A DNA stretch of 64,000 nt from Ardenticatenaceae bacterium (GTDB lineage Bacteria; Chloroflexota; Anaerolineae; Promineifilales; Promineifilaceae). The position numbers were made by a program, and so were the translations under genes. The notes below the pieces were generated by a model, which worked only from the letters and a program-made list of their open reading frames with translations, was not told the origin of the DNA and searched no databases. Location of the stretch: positions 2,418,001-2,482,000 of the forward strand of contig JACKBQ010000001.1 in assembly GCA_020634455.1 (NCBI GenBank), read 5' to 3'. Of the stretch, positions 43,096-51,073 are shown in pieces. How positions within the stretch are numbered: position 1 is the stretch's first letter; each line of letters starts with the position of its first letter.

Positions 43096-45804
43096 ATGGG
43101 CAACTATAAATACGATAACCCAGATGATGCTTACAAAGAGGCACAGCGCCGCATTAAAAAGGAAACAGCAAAAGCTGCTACTGTGCTTTATTTGAATGGG
43201 TTGGGTTTAACAAGTGTCCCTCCCGAAATCGGAGAGATGACTTGGCTAAAAACCCTCTATCTTAATGAAAATCAGTTGACGGCAATACCAACTGAAATTG
43301 GGCATTTGACAGAATTAACCGTACTTAATTTTAGTAGAAATCAACTAATTGTCATTACACCCGAAATTGAACGCTTGACAGAGTTAACGCTGCTTAATCT
43401 TAGTGAAAATCAGTTAAAGGATATACCGCTTGAATTTAGCCAGCTTAAAAAATTAAATAACTTGTGGCTTCATAAAAATGATGACTTGCCTCTTCCCCCA
43501 GAAATTGTAGATCAGGTTAATAACCCACAAGCCATAATCGGGTATGTGCAAGCATTGGATCGTATTAGAAAGGCTGAAGATGAAGGGGCAACTGAACTTA
43601 ATTTAAGCTTTTTGAGCTTGACAGCTATTCCCTTAGAAATTTTCCAGTTGAAAGGTTTGACCAATTTGCAGCTTCAGAGGAATCAGCTTTCCGACTTACC
43701 CCTTGAAATTGGTCAGCTCACCATGTTGACAGAGCTTCACCTAAATCAGAATCAACTAAAAGAAATTCCAGCAGAGATTGGAAAATTAAAGAGTTTGAAA
43801 AAACTTTTTCTTTGGGATAACAAACTAACAAAATTCACACCAGAAATTGGGCAGTTGACAAAGTTGGTAACGCTTGAGATTGGGCGAAACGAGCTTTCTG
43901 TAATCCCGTCAGAAATTGGGCAGCTTGAAGCATTGAGACGACTTACTCTTCATATTAATCAACTAACAGACATTGCCCCCGAAATCACACGGCTAAAAAA
44001 ATTGGAAACGCTCTGGCTCGAAAACAACCCAGAGTTGTCTATCCCGCCAGAAATTTTGATGCAAAGAAATAATGCTCAAGCTATTTTAGATTACCTGAGT
44101 GAGCAACAAGAGGCTCCGGCACGCCCACTGAATGAAGCCAAGCTTATCATTGTGGGGCAAGGGGGCGTAGGCAAAACTTCCCTCGTCAAGCGGCTGCTGG
44201 GGCAGGAGTTTGACGAAGCCGAAAATCAGACGGAAGGGATCAATATCGAAAACTGGTCGCTGGAGGCTAATCGCCCGCAGCAGGGTGTTGTGCCCATTGC
44301 CCTCAACATCTGGGATTTTGGCGGGCAGGAAATTATGCACGCCACCCACCAATTTTTCCTCACCAAGCGCAGCCTCTACCTCCTTGTCCTCGACGCTCGC
44401 CAGGGGGAAGATGAGGGGCGTGTAGAGTATTGGCTGGCGCTCATCAACAGCTTCGCCCCCAACGCCCCCGTCCTCATCGTCATCAACAAATCAGACCAGC
44501 ACCACCTGGACATCAACCGGCGCGGCCTGCAAGAAAAATATCCGGCGATCAAAGGGTTCATCCGCACCTCTGCCCGCAGCGGCAAAGGCATTGAGCAACT
44601 CAAAACCGAAATCGCCAACCTCCTGGCCACGATGGAACATGTAGACACCGCTTTCCCCGCCAGCTGGATGCAGGTCAAAACCGATCTCGTCACCATGCAG
44701 GCCCAGCGCCACTTCCTCCCCTACGACGAGTACGAAGACCTCTGCCGCCAGCACGGTATCGCCGAAGAAAGCAGCCAAACCACGCTGGTTCGCTTCCTCC
44801 ATGATTTGGGCATCGTCCTCAACTTCACCGACGACGACCGCGTCCGCGATACCAGCGTCCTCAACCCCAATTGGGTGACGGGCGGCATCTACGCCCTGCT
44901 CAACAGCGAACAATTGCAGCAAAAGCAGGGCATTCTGGTGCGCAACCAGGTGCGCGACCTGCTTTCCAACGCGGATTACCCCAGCCAACAGCGACGCTTC
45001 CTGCTGGACATGATGACCAAGTTTGAGCTGGCCTTTGGCTTGCCGGGCGGCCAAACGCTCCTCATCCCCGATCTCATCAGCAAAGAGCAGCCCGATTTTG
45101 AATGGGACGACGCCAACGCGCTCCAATTTGCCTATCAATACAGCGTCCTGCCGCGCAGCATTTTGCATCGCTTCATGGTGCGCCAACACCAGCGCGTGGA
45201 CGAGAAAATTCGCTGGCGCACCGGCGTCATGCTGCACCACGATGGTTTCACCGCCCTTGTCAAAGCCGATATTAAAGCTGCCACCATCCGCATCTCAATC
45301 CTCGGTGACGGCGACCGTCGCCAGTTTCTTTACAGTCTCCGCCTGGAATTTGCCGGTATTCACAATACCATCCAGGGCACCAAACCGCGTGAGGTCGTAC
45401 CCATCCCCGGCCATCCAGACGCCCAGCCGATCGGCTATGATTTTCTGGAGGATTTAGAAGCAAAGAAGATAGATGTGATTCCCCACCCTGGCAAAGATGG
45501 GGAAGTAATCTTGCTGGGTGTGCAGGAATTACTCAACGGCATTAGCACCTCGGCCATGCGCGAAGCGGGGTTGCCCAACAAGCGCGACATTCTGGCGGTG
45601 CTGAAAGCTGGCTTTGATGAGAAGGAGTTCATCGAACTGCTGTTTGATTTGAGCATCCGACCGGGTGAACTGGCTGGGGATGAGTTGGATGCGCGCATGG
45701 TGTCGTTGGTGGGGTACGTGGAGCGACACGGCCGTTTCCAAGACCTCGTCACTGCCATTGTTAACAAAAGACCCCATCTCTTCAACGAATCCCGCCGATT
45801 GTAG
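43096..45804 (+). CDS. LRR-Roc-COR (ROCO) GTPase with C-terminal effector-associated-like domain
   Basis: 902 residues. About eleven leucine-rich repeats of the LxxLxLxxNxLxxIPxEI type (~35-335), a Roc GTPase with G1 VGQGGVGKTS (~351), G3 DFGGQE (~409) and G4 NKSDQ (~463), then a COR dimerisation domain (~510-810). The last ~70 residues (DEKEFIELLFDLSI, YVERHGRFQDLV) resemble the death-fold-like effector-associated domains that recruit partners in bacterial NTP-dependent conflict systems. The LRR half is AT-rich and free of ACGGCCGT; the Roc-COR half matches the chromosome in composition. Stop TAG lies in a MITE-like element. Likely a sensor-switch for defence or programmed death; no effector gene is adjacent. 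Confidence 0.9.
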   Translation: MGNYKYDNPDDAYKEAQRRIKKETAKAATVLYLNGLGLTSVPPEIGEMTWLKTLYLNENQLTAIPTEIGHLTELTVLNFSRNQLIVITPEIERLTELTLLNLSENQLKDIPLEFSQLKKLNNLWLHKNDDLPLPPEIVDQVNNPQAIIGYVQALDRIRKAEDEGATELNLSFLSLTAIPLEIFQLKGLTNLQLQRNQLSDLPLEIGQLTMLTELHLNQNQLKEIPAEIGKLKSLKKLFLWDNKLTKFTPEIGQLTKLVTLEIGRNELSVIPSEIGQLEALRRLTLHINQLTDIAPEITRLKKLETLWLENNPELSIPPEILMQRNNAQAILDYLSEQQEAPARPLNEAKLIIVGQGGVGKTSLVKRLLGQEFDEAENQTEGINIENWSLEANRPQQGVVPIALNIWDFGGQEIMHATHQFFLTKRSLYLLVLDARQGEDEGRVEYWLALINSFAPNAPVLIVINKSDQHHLDINRRGLQEKYPAIKGFIRTSARSGKGIEQLKTEIANLLATMEHVDTAFPASWMQVKTDLVTMQAQRHFLPYDEYEDLCRQHGIAEESSQTTLVRFLHDLGIVLNFTDDDRVRDTSVLNPNWVTGGIYALLNSEQLQQKQGILVRNQVRDLLSNADYPSQQRRFLLDMMTKFELAFGLPGGQTLLIPDLISKEQPDFEWDDANALQFAYQYSVLPRSILHRFMVRQHQRVDEKIRWRTGVMLHHDGFTALVKADIKAATIRISILGDGDRRQFLYSLRLEFAGIHNTIQGTKPREVVPIPGHPDAQPIGYDFLEDLEAKKIDVIPHPGKDGEVILLGVQELLNGISTSAMREAGLPNKRDILAVLKAGFDEKEFIELLFDLSIRPGELAGDELDARMVSLVGYVERHGRFQDLVTAIVNKRPHLFNESRRL

Positions 45805-45952
45805 GGGTGGGACGGTGCGGCTAAAGTCAGGTCCAAGCAAATTGCCTCGTCTCCGCACCGTCTCGCCCAATGGCGGCCATAGAGGGCGAGACAGGCGGGA
45901 GATGAGGTTTTTCTGCGTGGCAAAGATGGTTTCCCGCCAGTCCCGCCCCTAC
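45801..45952. mobile_element. MITE-like element, GTAGGGGTGGGA terminal inverted repeats
   Basis: 152 bp. Ends 45801-45812 and 45941-45952 pair at 11 of 12. Two internal stems (GGTGGGACGGTGCGG with CCGCACCGT; GGGCGAGACAGGCGGGA with its complement). It provides the stop codon of the ROCO gene. Related in layout to 24698-24892. Confidence 0.65.
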
Positions 45953-45969
45953 AACGGTTTGCCGTTAAA

Positions 45970-45999
45970 TTGATTCCCCTTTGGTGAATAATTTATGAT
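45970..45999 (+). promoter_or_regulatory. Sigma-70-type promoter of the toxin-antitoxin pair
   Basis: TTGATT at 45970 and TATGAT at 45994 with an 18-base spacer, 40-70 bases ahead of the antitoxin start. Confidence 0.6.
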
Positions 46000-46010
46000 A
46001 CAATTTGCGT

Positions 46011-46024
46011 AAATCGTACGATTT
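46011..46024. promoter_or_regulatory. Perfect palindromic operator AAATCGTACGATTT
   Basis: A 14-base perfect palindrome just after the expected transcription start and before the antitoxin gene, the usual place for an autoregulatory antitoxin site. Confidence 0.65.
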
Positions 46025-46042
46025 GTGCGAAAGGTGGATTAC

Positions 46043-46369
46043 ATGACCTCAAAAACCATTTCCGTAACGGAACTTAAGCAAAATTTGGGTGAGATTGTGA
46101 ACCAGGCATCGTTTGGCGGCACGCGGTTCATTTTGCTGTCGCACGGCAAGGAGCGGGCCGCCCTGATCAGCGTAGAAGATTTGCGCCTGCTGGAAACGCT
46201 GCTGGAAGAAAGCCAGCGGGAACTGGTCCAAACCCAGCAGCTAAATGTGCTGGCAGAGGCGCGCCAGCTTCGGGAGCGTGGGGCGGAGCAAGGCTACAGC
46301 GCGGACGCCACTGCTGCGCTGGATGAGGTTCGGGAGGAGCGGCTGGATGACCTCACAGATTTGCGTTGA
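46043..46369 (+). CDS. Phd/YefM-family antitoxin
   Basis: 108 residues. The N-terminal Phd/YefM DNA-binding fold is plain (ISVTELKQNLGEIVNQASFG, RFILLSHGKERAALISVEDL), followed by a helical toxin-binding tail. The frame opens at 46025, but AAGGTGG before the ATG at 46043 marks the start. It overlaps the PIN toxin gene by 23 bases. It should neutralise the toxin and repress the operon at the palindrome upstream. Confidence 0.88.
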   Translation: MTSKTISVTELKQNLGEIVNQASFGGTRFILLSHGKERAALISVEDLRLLETLLEESQRELVQTQQLNVLAEARQLRERGAEQGYSADATAALDEVREERLDDLTDLR

Positions 46370-46784
46370 TTCCGGGATTCTCCTCAAATTGCTCCTTAAT
46401 GAACCCGATAGTCATTTAGCCGAGGGGTTGTGGCGTGGCTGGGTGACGGCGGACGTACAACCCATTGCGCCGTATTTGTTTCCTTTTGAAGTAACGGCCG
46501 TTCTCCGCAAACTCACCCATCGTGGACTGATCCAAACAGAAATAGCGGAAAAGATGTTGGAAAAGGCGCTGCAATTCGACGTGGCGTTACAAACTTTTGA
46601 CGCCATCCACGCACGTGCCTGGCAGTTGGCAACAGAATTCGGCCGTCCCACAGCGTACGACACCCACTACCTGGCCCTCGCCGAGCATGTTGGTTGTGCC
46701 TTTTGGACGGCCGATTTACGCCTGTTTAACACGGTGAACGAGAAGCTGGACTGGGTACACTTTTTGGGAAACTACAAAGTATGA
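46347..46784 (+). CDS. PIN-domain toxin (VapC-like)
   Basis: 145 residues from the ATG at 46347, with GGGAGGAG eight bases upstream; the longer frame from 46245 is antitoxin shadow. Four acidic residues of the PIN active site are visible: Asp8 (CVDSG), Glu in LFPFEV, Asp in AYDTHYLALAE and Asp in WTADLRLF. Such toxins cut tRNA or rRNA. Overlapping order antitoxin-toxin is standard for VapBC-type modules. Confidence 0.9.
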   Translation: MTSQICVDSGILLKLLLNEPDSHLAEGLWRGWVTADVQPIAPYLFPFEVTAVLRKLTHRGLIQTEIAEKMLEKALQFDVALQTFDAIHARAWQLATEFGRPTAYDTHYLALAEHVGCAFWTADLRLFNTVNEKLDWVHFLGNYKV

Positions 46785-46842
46785 TTAAAGCGACTTGGCT
46801 TGTTCCTACGCTCTGCGTGGAACGAGAAGAGCGGTATTTTTT

Positions 46843-47670
46843 ATGAGTGTACCCATTCCGTACATAGATTTTGGCGGCAACGGCCGTATTCTCCATTTTG
46901 CCCATCCCAACGCCTACCCCCCCGCCGGGTTTGGTCAGTTTTTGCGACCGCTCACGGAGCAATTCCACGTTTACGCCGTGGCGCACCGGCCGCTGTGGCC
47001 CGGTTCCCTGCCAGAAGAGATGACCGACTGGACCGTCATCGCCGACGACCTGATTCGCTTTTTTGACCAGATGGGCTGGCAGCAGGTAATCGGCGTGGGG
47101 CATTCGCTGGGCGGTGTGGCGACGTTGTATGCGGCCGTTTCCCGCCCAGACCTCTTCTCCCAACTCATCCTCATCGAGCCCGTCTTCTTGCCGCCACAGA
47201 TTTTGCAACTGAGTGCCCAGAATCCCGGCGCGGGCGCGTTTAACCCGATGGTGGCCGGAGCGCTCAAGCGCCGCAACCGCTGGGACAGCCGCGAGGCTGC
47301 TTTTACTCGCTTTCGTCGCAAAGCGGTGTTTAGCCGGTTCTCTGACGAGGCGTTATGGGATTATGTCAATTCGGCTACGCGAGAAACTGAAAACGGTGAT
47401 TTTGAACTGGTGTTCCCGCGTGAATGGGAAGCCCGCTTCTATGCGATGCCGCCGCAGGGCGTCTGGGAGGCCATCCCTAAAATCAGCCAGCCCACGCTGG
47501 CCATCCGCGCCGAGGAGTCGGACACATTGTTCCCGCAGGCGTGGCAGCTGTGGCAGGAACTCCAGCCGGACGCTACTTTTATTGAACTGCCTGACTGTGG
47601 GCATATGTTGACGTTGGAACGGCCGTCTCAAACCGCCCAACTCATCCTCGACCACCTAGGCATCCATTGA
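46843..47670 (+). CDS. Alpha/beta-fold hydrolase
   Basis: 275 residues from the ATG at 46843; the frame is open to 46795 but that part is repeat-derived. Nucleophile elbow GVGHSLGG, C-terminal catalytic His in PDCGHML, and an oxyanion region near HRPLWPG. Could be an esterase, haloperoxidase-like or epoxide hydrolase; the substrate is not predictable. Monocistronic in appearance. Confidence 0.88.
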   Translation: MSVPIPYIDFGGNGRILHFAHPNAYPPAGFGQFLRPLTEQFHVYAVAHRPLWPGSLPEEMTDWTVIADDLIRFFDQMGWQQVIGVGHSLGGVATLYAAVSRPDLFSQLILIEPVFLPPQILQLSAQNPGAGAFNPMVAGALKRRNRWDSREAAFTRFRRKAVFSRFSDEALWDYVNSATRETENGDFELVFPREWEARFYAMPPQGVWEAIPKISQPTLAIRAEESDTLFPQAWQLWQELQPDATFIELPDCGHMLTLERPSQTAQLILDHLGIH

Positions 47671-47675
47671 AAATA

Positions 47676-47750
47676 GTTTTGGCCACGGAGGCCACAGAAG
47701 ATTTAGAGATAACCGCTTTTTCCTCTGTGCCCTCTGTGGCTAAAGTCAGT
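47676..47750. repeat. GGCCACGGAGGCCACAGA palindrome
   Basis: Faces CCTCTGTGCCCTCTGTGGC. Fills most of the gap between the hydrolase and the PhnD-like gene. Confidence 0.7.
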
Positions 47751-47760
47751 AAAGTCAGTT

Positions 47761-48555
47761 ATGAAAATAAAACTCACCACCTGCCAGGCCCGGAATACCC
47801 ACGCCGTCACCGCCGCCATCGCCGACTATCTAGCGCAGCAGCTCAATCTGGAAACCAAATTCATCATCGATCCGCCGTGGGAGGAATGTTTGCAGGGCAT
47901 TTTGACCGGCCAGATTCAGATTGGCTGGATGTGTGGCTACCCGTATGTGATGGAAACGGCCGTACCCAACCCCGCCATCGAACTGCTCGCGCTGCCCGTC
48001 ATGGCCGGAGCGCGTTACCAAAACCAGCCGATCTACTTTTCCGATGTGGTGGTGCGGCACGACAGCCCATTTGAGAAATTTGAAGATTTGCGCGGGGCGA
48101 TCTGGGCTTACAACGAGGTTGGCTCCCAATCTGGCTACCACATCGTGCGCTACAAATTGGCCCAGCTGGGTGAAAACGGCGACTTCTTTGGCAAGGTGGT
48201 GGCGTCCGGGGCGCATTTGAACTCGCTACAGATGATTTTGGCTGGCGAGGCAGATGCGGCTGCGCTGGACAGCACGGTTATGGCGATGGCTCTGCGCGAA
48301 GACCCCATGCTGTCTGCCCAAATTCGTATCATCGAGGCGCTCGGCCCCAGCCCGATTCCCCCGTGGGTGATTCACAAAAGCGTGCCCGCGCCCCTGCGCC
48401 AATCGCTGCAAGAAGCGCTTACGCAAATGCACCACAGCCCGGCGGGACGAATGGTTTTGGCGTTGGGTGAGATGGTGCGGTTTGAAACGGCCGTTGACGC
48501 CCACTACGATCCCCTCCGCCAAATGCTCCACGCCTCCAGAAACATCCATCTATAA
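47761..48555 (+). CDS. PhnD-like periplasmic-binding-fold protein without signal peptide
   Basis: 264 residues. Matches phosphate/phosphonate-binding PhnD proteins in pattern (LTGQIQIGWMCGYPYV, AGEADAAALDSTV, IPPWVIHKSVP). It begins directly with the first beta strand (MKIKLTTCQARNTHAV), with no signal sequence, so it is probably cytoplasmic or an enzyme/sensor of the type II PBP fold. No transporter genes follow. Confidence 0.8.
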   Translation: MKIKLTTCQARNTHAVTAAIADYLAQQLNLETKFIIDPPWEECLQGILTGQIQIGWMCGYPYVMETAVPNPAIELLALPVMAGARYQNQPIYFSDVVVRHDSPFEKFEDLRGAIWAYNEVGSQSGYHIVRYKLAQLGENGDFFGKVVASGAHLNSLQMILAGEADAAALDSTVMAMALREDPMLSAQIRIIEALGPSPIPPWVIHKSVPAPLRQSLQEALTQMHHSPAGRMVLALGEMVRFETAVDAHYDPLRQMLHASRNIHL

Positions 48556-48619
48556 CGAGGAGTAAGCATCCTCAGATGCGTCTCCGTGGCCGTTCGCATC
48601 TGAGGATGCTCACTCCTCG
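48556..48619. repeat. 25-bp near-perfect hairpin
   Basis: Arms 48556-48580 and 48595-48619 pair at 24 of 25 around a 14-base loop. The core is AGCATCCTCAGATGCG. Lies between the convergent PhnD-like and zinc-ribbon genes and could end transcription from both sides. Confidence 0.75.
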
Positions 48620-48629
48620 GCTGGTGGGA

Positions 48630-48851
48630 TTACTCCCGGCGCAGGAATAGCTTTTTGCAGTTCGGGCAGCGCCACGCCGCCTCACCCTTTTCCAGCGGAA
48701 AAATCGGTACAAAAAAGAGCGAAAAGTACCGCTTGTTACGCACCGGCTCCATTTGCGTCAACTCGCCGCAGTAGCGGCAGGTGGTTGTTTGCTTGCTCGC
48801 ACCATCGTCGGCCACAACCCGTGCCTTAGTGCCAAAAATGATAATTGCCAT
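48630..48851 (-). CDS. Small zinc-ribbon protein
   Basis: 73 residues with two CxxC knuckles (TCRYCGEL and RCPNCKKLF) separated by a hydrophobic strand (YFSLFFVPIFPLEKG), the zinc-ribbon_15 pattern. Perhaps a chaperone-like or membrane-associated zinc protein; function unknown. AAGGAT upstream. Confidence 0.75.
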   Translation of the reverse strand: MAIIIFGTKARVVADDGASKQTTTCRYCGELTQMEPVRNKRYFSLFFVPIFPLEKGEAAWRCPNCKKLFLRRE

Positions 48852-48871
48852 TGTGCTATCCTTTATTCACT

Positions 48872-48977
48872 TGTCATTCTGAGCGAAGCGAAGAATCCCC
48901 AGCAACAAACGTACGCCCCTTTTTTCTCTCCCCAAAATTAGGTTGGGCGGGATGCTTCGGGGGACCTCAGCATGACA
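48872..48977. mobile_element. MITE-like element, second TGTCATTCTGAG copy
   Basis: 106 bp with the same ends as 42754-42854 and a nearly identical right half. The middle differs. Confidence 0.65.
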
Positions 48978-49073
48978 ATTGTGAGATGGCGTGCTTTTAG
49001 TTTGCCCAAGTTTACCCACTTTTGGGGTGTTGAGAGTAGTCTGTTTAACGCGGTTCCAAGTTAAGAAGACAGC

Positions 49074-49108
49074 AAAAAATCTGCGAAATCTGCAAAATCT
49101 GTGGATAA
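49074..49108. repeat. AATCTGCGAAATCTGC repeat
   Basis: AAAAAATCTGCGAAATCTGC then AAAATCTGTGGATAA, just downstream of the MFS gene stop. TGTGGATAA is incidentally a DnaA-box sequence. Confidence 0.65.
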
Positions 49109-49114
49109 GTTTCT

Positions 49115-50416
49115 TTACGCGGCGGCTTGTTTGATGAGGTCGTCGGCCATGTCGCTGGTGTAGTTGCGCAGGCGCGGGTAGCGCCAGGCGATGAGCGCCG
49201 TCAGCAGCACCGTCGCCACGCCCCCGGTGAAGATAGCCACCGGCGCGCCAAACAGCGACGCCACCAGCCCCGCCTCCAGCTCACCCAGCTGCGGCCCACC
49301 CATAAAAAAGACCATGTTCACACTCGTCATCCGCCCACGCAAATGATCTGGCGTCAGCAATTGGCGCAGCGTGCCGCGAATGACGGTCGAAACTGTGTCG
49401 CCCGCGCCGGTCAGGCCAAACAAAATGTAGGAAAGGGCAAAGCTGGTGGAGAGGCCAAACAGCGCCGTCGCCACGCCGTAGACGCCCACGCTTATCAGCA
49501 GCACCACCCCCTGGCGGCGAATGTCGCGGCGCAGGGCCACAATCGCCCCAGCAATGAGCGCGCCGACTGGCTGGGCGGTGGCCAAAAAGCCGTACCCTTC
49601 CACGCCCAACTTCAGTACGTCGGTGGCCACGATGGGCAGCATGGTGCGGGCCGAGGCAAAGAAGGTGGCCCAAAAATCTAGCAGCATCGTACTGCGGATG
49701 AGCCGGGTTTTAAGGGTGAAGCGCACGCCTTCAACCAGCGCGGCCCAGCCGAGACCCTGGCCGATTTGGGTAGCCGCCTGTCCGCGATACTCCATCAGCA
49801 GCAGCGACACGATGACCGCGCCAAACGAAATGGCATCCAGGGCATAGACCAGACCCACATCAAACTGGCCCACCAGTAAGCCTGCCAGCCCTGGCCCCAC
49901 GATGGTGGCAATCTGCCACAGCACGGTGTTGAGCGTGACGGCATTGGCCAGATGCTCGCGCGGCACCAAATTAGGCACGATCGATTGCCGCGCCGGTTCG
50001 TCGAAGGCGGAGGCGGCAGCCAGGGCGGCGCTGAGCAGGTAAATCATCGGGATGGTGATGTGGTCGGTGAAGGTGAGAAGGGCGAGGGTGGCGGAGAATA
50101 GGGCAGCGGCCGTTTGCACCCAAATCAGCAGCGTGCGGCGGTCGCGGGCATCGGCCAGGAGGCCACCCAGCAGGGCAAAAATGATAATGGGAATGACCCG
50201 CGCCAGCCCCAGAGACCCCAGGCCGATGGCGCTGGCGTTCAGTTCAAGGGTACGGCCGAATACGACCAGTTCGTAAGTTTGGCCGCGCAGCAGCTCAAAC
50301 ACATGCCAGCTAATGGCAATCTGCTGCATTTGCGAGCCCATAGTGGAAAGCAGTCGTCCTGTCCAGAGCAGCCGAAAATCACGATGTTGCAACGCCACCA
50401 GGCGCGGTTGTTTCAT
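49115..50416 (-). CDS. MFS transporter (EntS-like exporter)
   Basis: 433 residues, about 12 membrane helices, MFS_3 branch. The start LQHRDFRLLWTGRLLSTMGS and the loop LLADARDRRTLL are typical of EntS/macrolide-efflux-type exporters. Third gene of a kinase-regulator-exporter operon, starting three bases after the response regulator stops, which suggests inducible efflux of a toxic compound or siderophore. Confidence 0.92.
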   Translation of the reverse strand: MKQPRLVALQHRDFRLLWTGRLLSTMGSQMQQIAISWHVFELLRGQTYELVVFGRTLELNASAIGLGSLGLARVIPIIIFALLGGLLADARDRRTLLIWVQTAAALFSATLALLTFTDHITIPMIYLLSAALAAASAFDEPARQSIVPNLVPREHLANAVTLNTVLWQIATIVGPGLAGLLVGQFDVGLVYALDAISFGAVIVSLLLMEYRGQAATQIGQGLGWAALVEGVRFTLKTRLIRSTMLLDFWATFFASARTMLPIVATDVLKLGVEGYGFLATAQPVGALIAGAIVALRRDIRRQGVVLLISVGVYGVATALFGLSTSFALSYILFGLTGAGDTVSTVIRGTLRQLLTPDHLRGRMTSVNMVFFMGGPQLGELEAGLVASLFGAPVAIFTGGVATVLLTALIAWRYPRLRNYTSDMADDLIKQAAA

Positions 50417-50419
50417 GGA

Positions 50420-51073
50420 CTATTCTTTGGCCAGGCCGTGCTTTTGGGCCAGCAGTGCGGCCTCGACCCGGCTGCGCACCTGCAATTTTTGCAGCACGTT
50501 GGTCATGTAATGCTTGATTGTTTTTTCGGCCAGATGAAGCCGCTCGCCAATTTCGCGGTTGGTCAGCCCTTCGGCAACCAGGCCAAGAATCTCCCGCTCG
50601 CGGTCGGTCAGCGAGGTCAGCGGATCGTCTGACTGTTGTGTACGGGCGGTTAGCTCAAACAAAATGCCGCCAGCCAGCGCAGGGGAGATGTAAATGTCGC
50701 CACCTGCGACGACGCGCACGGCGTTGGTCAGGTCGCGGGCGGTGACGCCTTTGAGCACATAGCCACGAGCGCCCGCTTTTAGCGCAGCCATCAGCGTGTC
50801 CTGGTCTTCCGAGACGGTGAGCATCATGATGCGGACGACAGGCCAGGCGGTGGCTACCTTGCCTGCGGTAACGATGCCGCCGTCGCCGGGCATGGTCACG
50901 TCCAGCAGCAGCACGTCGGGCAGCAGGTCACCTACCAGGGTAAATGCTTCTTCGCCGGAGCCAGCCTGCCCGACAACAGTGAAGCCTGGCTCGCTGGCCA
51001 GCGATTGGGCGACGCCTTCACGGAACAGGGGGTGATCATCAGCGATTAAAATACGAATTTGTTCAGACATCAT
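50420..51073 (-). CDS. NarL/LuxR-family response regulator
   Basis: 217 residues. Receiver domain with acidic pair ADDHP, phospho-acceptor Asp58 (LLLDVTMPGDGG) and a conserved Lys in YVLKGV; C-terminal LuxR helix-turn-helix (LTDREREILGLVAEGLTNRE). Overlaps the kinase gene by 11 bases, so the two are coupled. Likely activates its own operon including the MFS exporter. A second ATG three bases in is equally possible. Confidence 0.95.
   Translation of the reverse strand: MMSEQIRILIADDHPLFREGVAQSLASEPGFTVVGQAGSGEEAFTLVGDLLPDVLLLDVTMPGDGGIVTAGKVATAWPVVRIMMLTVSEDQDTLMAALKAGARGYVLKGVTARDLTNAVRVVAGGDIYISPALAGGILFELTARTQQSDDPLTSLTDREREILGLVAEGLTNREIGERLHLAEKTIKHYMTNVLQKLQVRSRVEAALLAQKHGLAKE

Noticed and set aside
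49098..49106. Perfect DnaA-box sequence TGTGGATAA behind the MFS gene
   Set aside because: It belongs to a dispersed AATCTGTGG repeat copy and stands alone, so it is not evidence for an origin.
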